A DNA stretch of 6,106 bases from an uncultured Desulfobulbaceae bacterium (GTDB taxonomy: Bacteria > Desulfobacterota > Desulfobulbia > Desulfobulbales > Desulfobulbaceae): the NCBI GenBank assembly GCA_945787305.1, contig CALZIH010000279.1, forward strand, positions 1 to 6,106. Direction: 5' to 3'. The notes beneath the pieces are model-generated. The model ran no database searches, was not told where the DNA came from, and was given only the letters and a program-made list of their open reading frames with translations. Positions 5,944-6,106 of this stretch are shown piece by piece; positions within the stretch are counted from its first letter, which is position 1, and each line of letters begins with the position of its first letter. The position numbers and the translations under genes were made by a program.

Positions 5944-6106
5944 TAAAATTAGCGATGAGCCACTTAATTTCCCGAGAAAGTTGCGCTAAAGAATCAGCAC
6001 TTTGCTTGAGCTCTACTCCGCTGGTGGAGACGTCATTGTTTTTCATGCTCACCTCAGCAATATCGGTAGCTATATCCTTTACCGATCGTGAACTCTGCGA
6101 CATATT
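5921..6106 (-). CDS. Methyl-accepting chemotaxis protein, C-terminal end (partial)
   Basis: The frame is open to the right edge on the - strand and encodes 61 residues here. SVKDIATDIAEVSMKNNDVS followed by SADSLAQLSREIKWLIANF is typical of the final C-terminal helix of MCP cytoplasmic domains, which ends with SA-x-x-L-x-x-L-x-x-x-I/L-x-x-L-x-x-x-F. The frame runs through the first codon in the window (6104-6106), so the start, any sensor domain, membrane spans and the signalling tip lie outside. The protein ends ...NVSERA and lacks the aromatic NWETF-type pentapeptide that tethers CheR/CheB in some receptors. It converges on cheR and shares 23 bases with its 3' end, so it is transcribed separately from the che operon but is the obvious receptor candidate. 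Confidence 0.88.
   Translation of the reverse strand, partial: NMSQSSRSVKDIATDIAEVSMKNNDVSTSGVELKQSADSLAQLSREIKWLIANFINVSERA

Noticed and set aside
6010..6031. Imperfect inverted repeat CTCTACTCC / GGTGGAG as a terminator
   Set aside because: The arms are mismatched, no T-run follows, and it is within MCP coding sequence.

Overview
This window is a chemosensory (Che-type) gene cluster from a Gram-negative bacterium. The hybrid CheA with several accessory domains, the lean gene set and the receptor C-terminus resemble clusters of sulfate-reducing or other deltaproteobacterial lineages (Desulfobacterota). That placement is an impression from protein style, not a search result.

Layout. Positions 1-71 hold the last codons of a GGDEF (diguanylate cyclase) gene. 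After a 44-base gap comes a very large CheA kinase (116-3406, 1096 aa) with two tandem Hpt domains, a dimerization and ATPase core, two CheW-like domains and a C-terminal receiver. It is followed by cheW (3437-3898), a cheB methylesterase whose reading frame is broken inside the receiver domain (3902-5051), and cheR (5044-5943). All of these are on the + strand with gaps of 30 bases or less, or overlaps, so they look like one operon. On the - strand, converging on cheR and overlapping its 3' end, is the C-terminus of a methyl-accepting chemotaxis protein (MCP) that runs off the right edge. No stretch over 300 bases lacks a gene.

How it works together. The MCP would signal through CheW to CheA. 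CheA phosphorylates its Hpt histidines and passes phosphate to its own receiver, to CheB and perhaps to an outside regulator. CheR and CheB would set receptor methylation. No separate CheY, CheZ, CheD or flagellar gene is visible. The GGDEF gene directly upstream, together with a CheA-receiver hybrid, recalls the Pseudomonas Wsp system, in which the output is c-di-GMP; this is inference because only about 22 GGDEF residues are in the window.

The most notable points are the cheB frameshift (which, if real, would cut the receiver just before its phospho-acceptor aspartate), the diverged but strongly conserved Hpt duplication, and the possible c-di-GMP output. I see no evidence of a wholly new system.
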